From an uncultured Nocardioides sp. (GTDB lineage: Bacteria > Actinomycetota > Actinomycetes > Propionibacteriales > Nocardioidaceae): 64,000 nucleotides of DNA. Both the position numbers and the translations under genes were made by a program. Shown in pieces: positions 63,928-64,000 of this stretch. The notes below the pieces were generated by a model. It searched no databases. It saw only the letters and a list, made by a program, of their open reading frames with translations, and was not told the origin of the DNA. The stretch covers positions 154,754-218,753 of the forward strand of contig NZ_CANKYS010000009.1 in the NCBI RefSeq assembly GCF_947488025.1. Direction: 5' to 3'. Each line of letters opens with the position of its first letter. The stretch's first letter is position 1.

Positions 63928-64000
63928 GAGACTGCTGAACAAGGCGTCATCTGGGCGAGCGTGGCAGCGTGGGCTGGGGGCGGAATGATGCCAGGGGCGT

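Noticed and set aside
63928..64000. Possible insertion-sequence end at the right edge (AGACTGCTGAACAAGG)
   Set aside because: The 73 bases contain no open frame and no partner inverted repeat within the window, so the resemblance cannot be supported.

Overview
The window is very GC-rich with strong G/C bias at third codon positions, many GTG starts and dense ATGA/GTGA gene overlaps. Its gene content (WS/DGAT lipid acyltransferase, an F420-type nitroreductase homologue, DUF222-HNH, DUF5994, DICT-MerR, TadA-associated protein) points to a chromosomal segment of an actinobacterium, probably Nocardioides or another Nocardioidaceae. That assignment is an inference from gene families, not from a marker gene.

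Layout. 1-3000: a TetR/MMPL-exporter pair with a clear operator, a stand-alone receiver protein, a PAS-ANTAR protein and a YbaK deacylase. 3000-9470: probable accessory block next to the 3' end of tRNA-Ser(CGA). It holds a sigma factor/membrane protein pair, an XRE regulator, a zinc-ribbon protein, a degenerate tyrosine-recombinase-like protein and a translationally coupled DDE transposase. 9700-14600: a glycerolipid operon (PlsB, HAD-PlsC, WS/DGAT). 14500-21000: GNAT, tadA and its partner, upp, a DUF559 gene bracketed by inverted palindromic repeats, and pntAB. 21000-25400: a LacI-controlled sugar ABC importer without its own ATPase. 25400-28050: a decayed accessory stretch with pseudogene and IS remnants and a secreted six-cysteine protein paired with a membrane protein.

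28050-44970: DUF222-HNH, VIT transporter, ThpR, acyl-CoA dehydrogenase, two tandem soluble histidine kinases, sirtuin, an N-formylglutamate amidohydrolase/DUF1704 peptidase/ATP-grasp operon, small orphan genes, menB, a Ddn-like protein, an MFS transporter, a 71-bp-period array of palindromic repeats and an ACT protein. 45000-53520: a complete recC-recB-recD operon. 53590-64000: small stress-type and membrane genes (CsbD, Dps, DUF6328), MerR-DICT, TetR with SGNH hydrolase, a formylglycine-generating-enzyme homologue coupled to a class III aminotransferase with a divergent agmatinase-family gene, and a MarR regulator.

Most of the window is ordinary core-like chromosome. The features most worth follow-up are the recombinase-like/DDE pair beside tRNA-Ser, the palindromic repeat families (two bracket the DUF559 gene, another forms a regular array), the secreted Cys-rich/membrane pair, and the three-gene amidohydrolase-peptidase-ATP-grasp operon.
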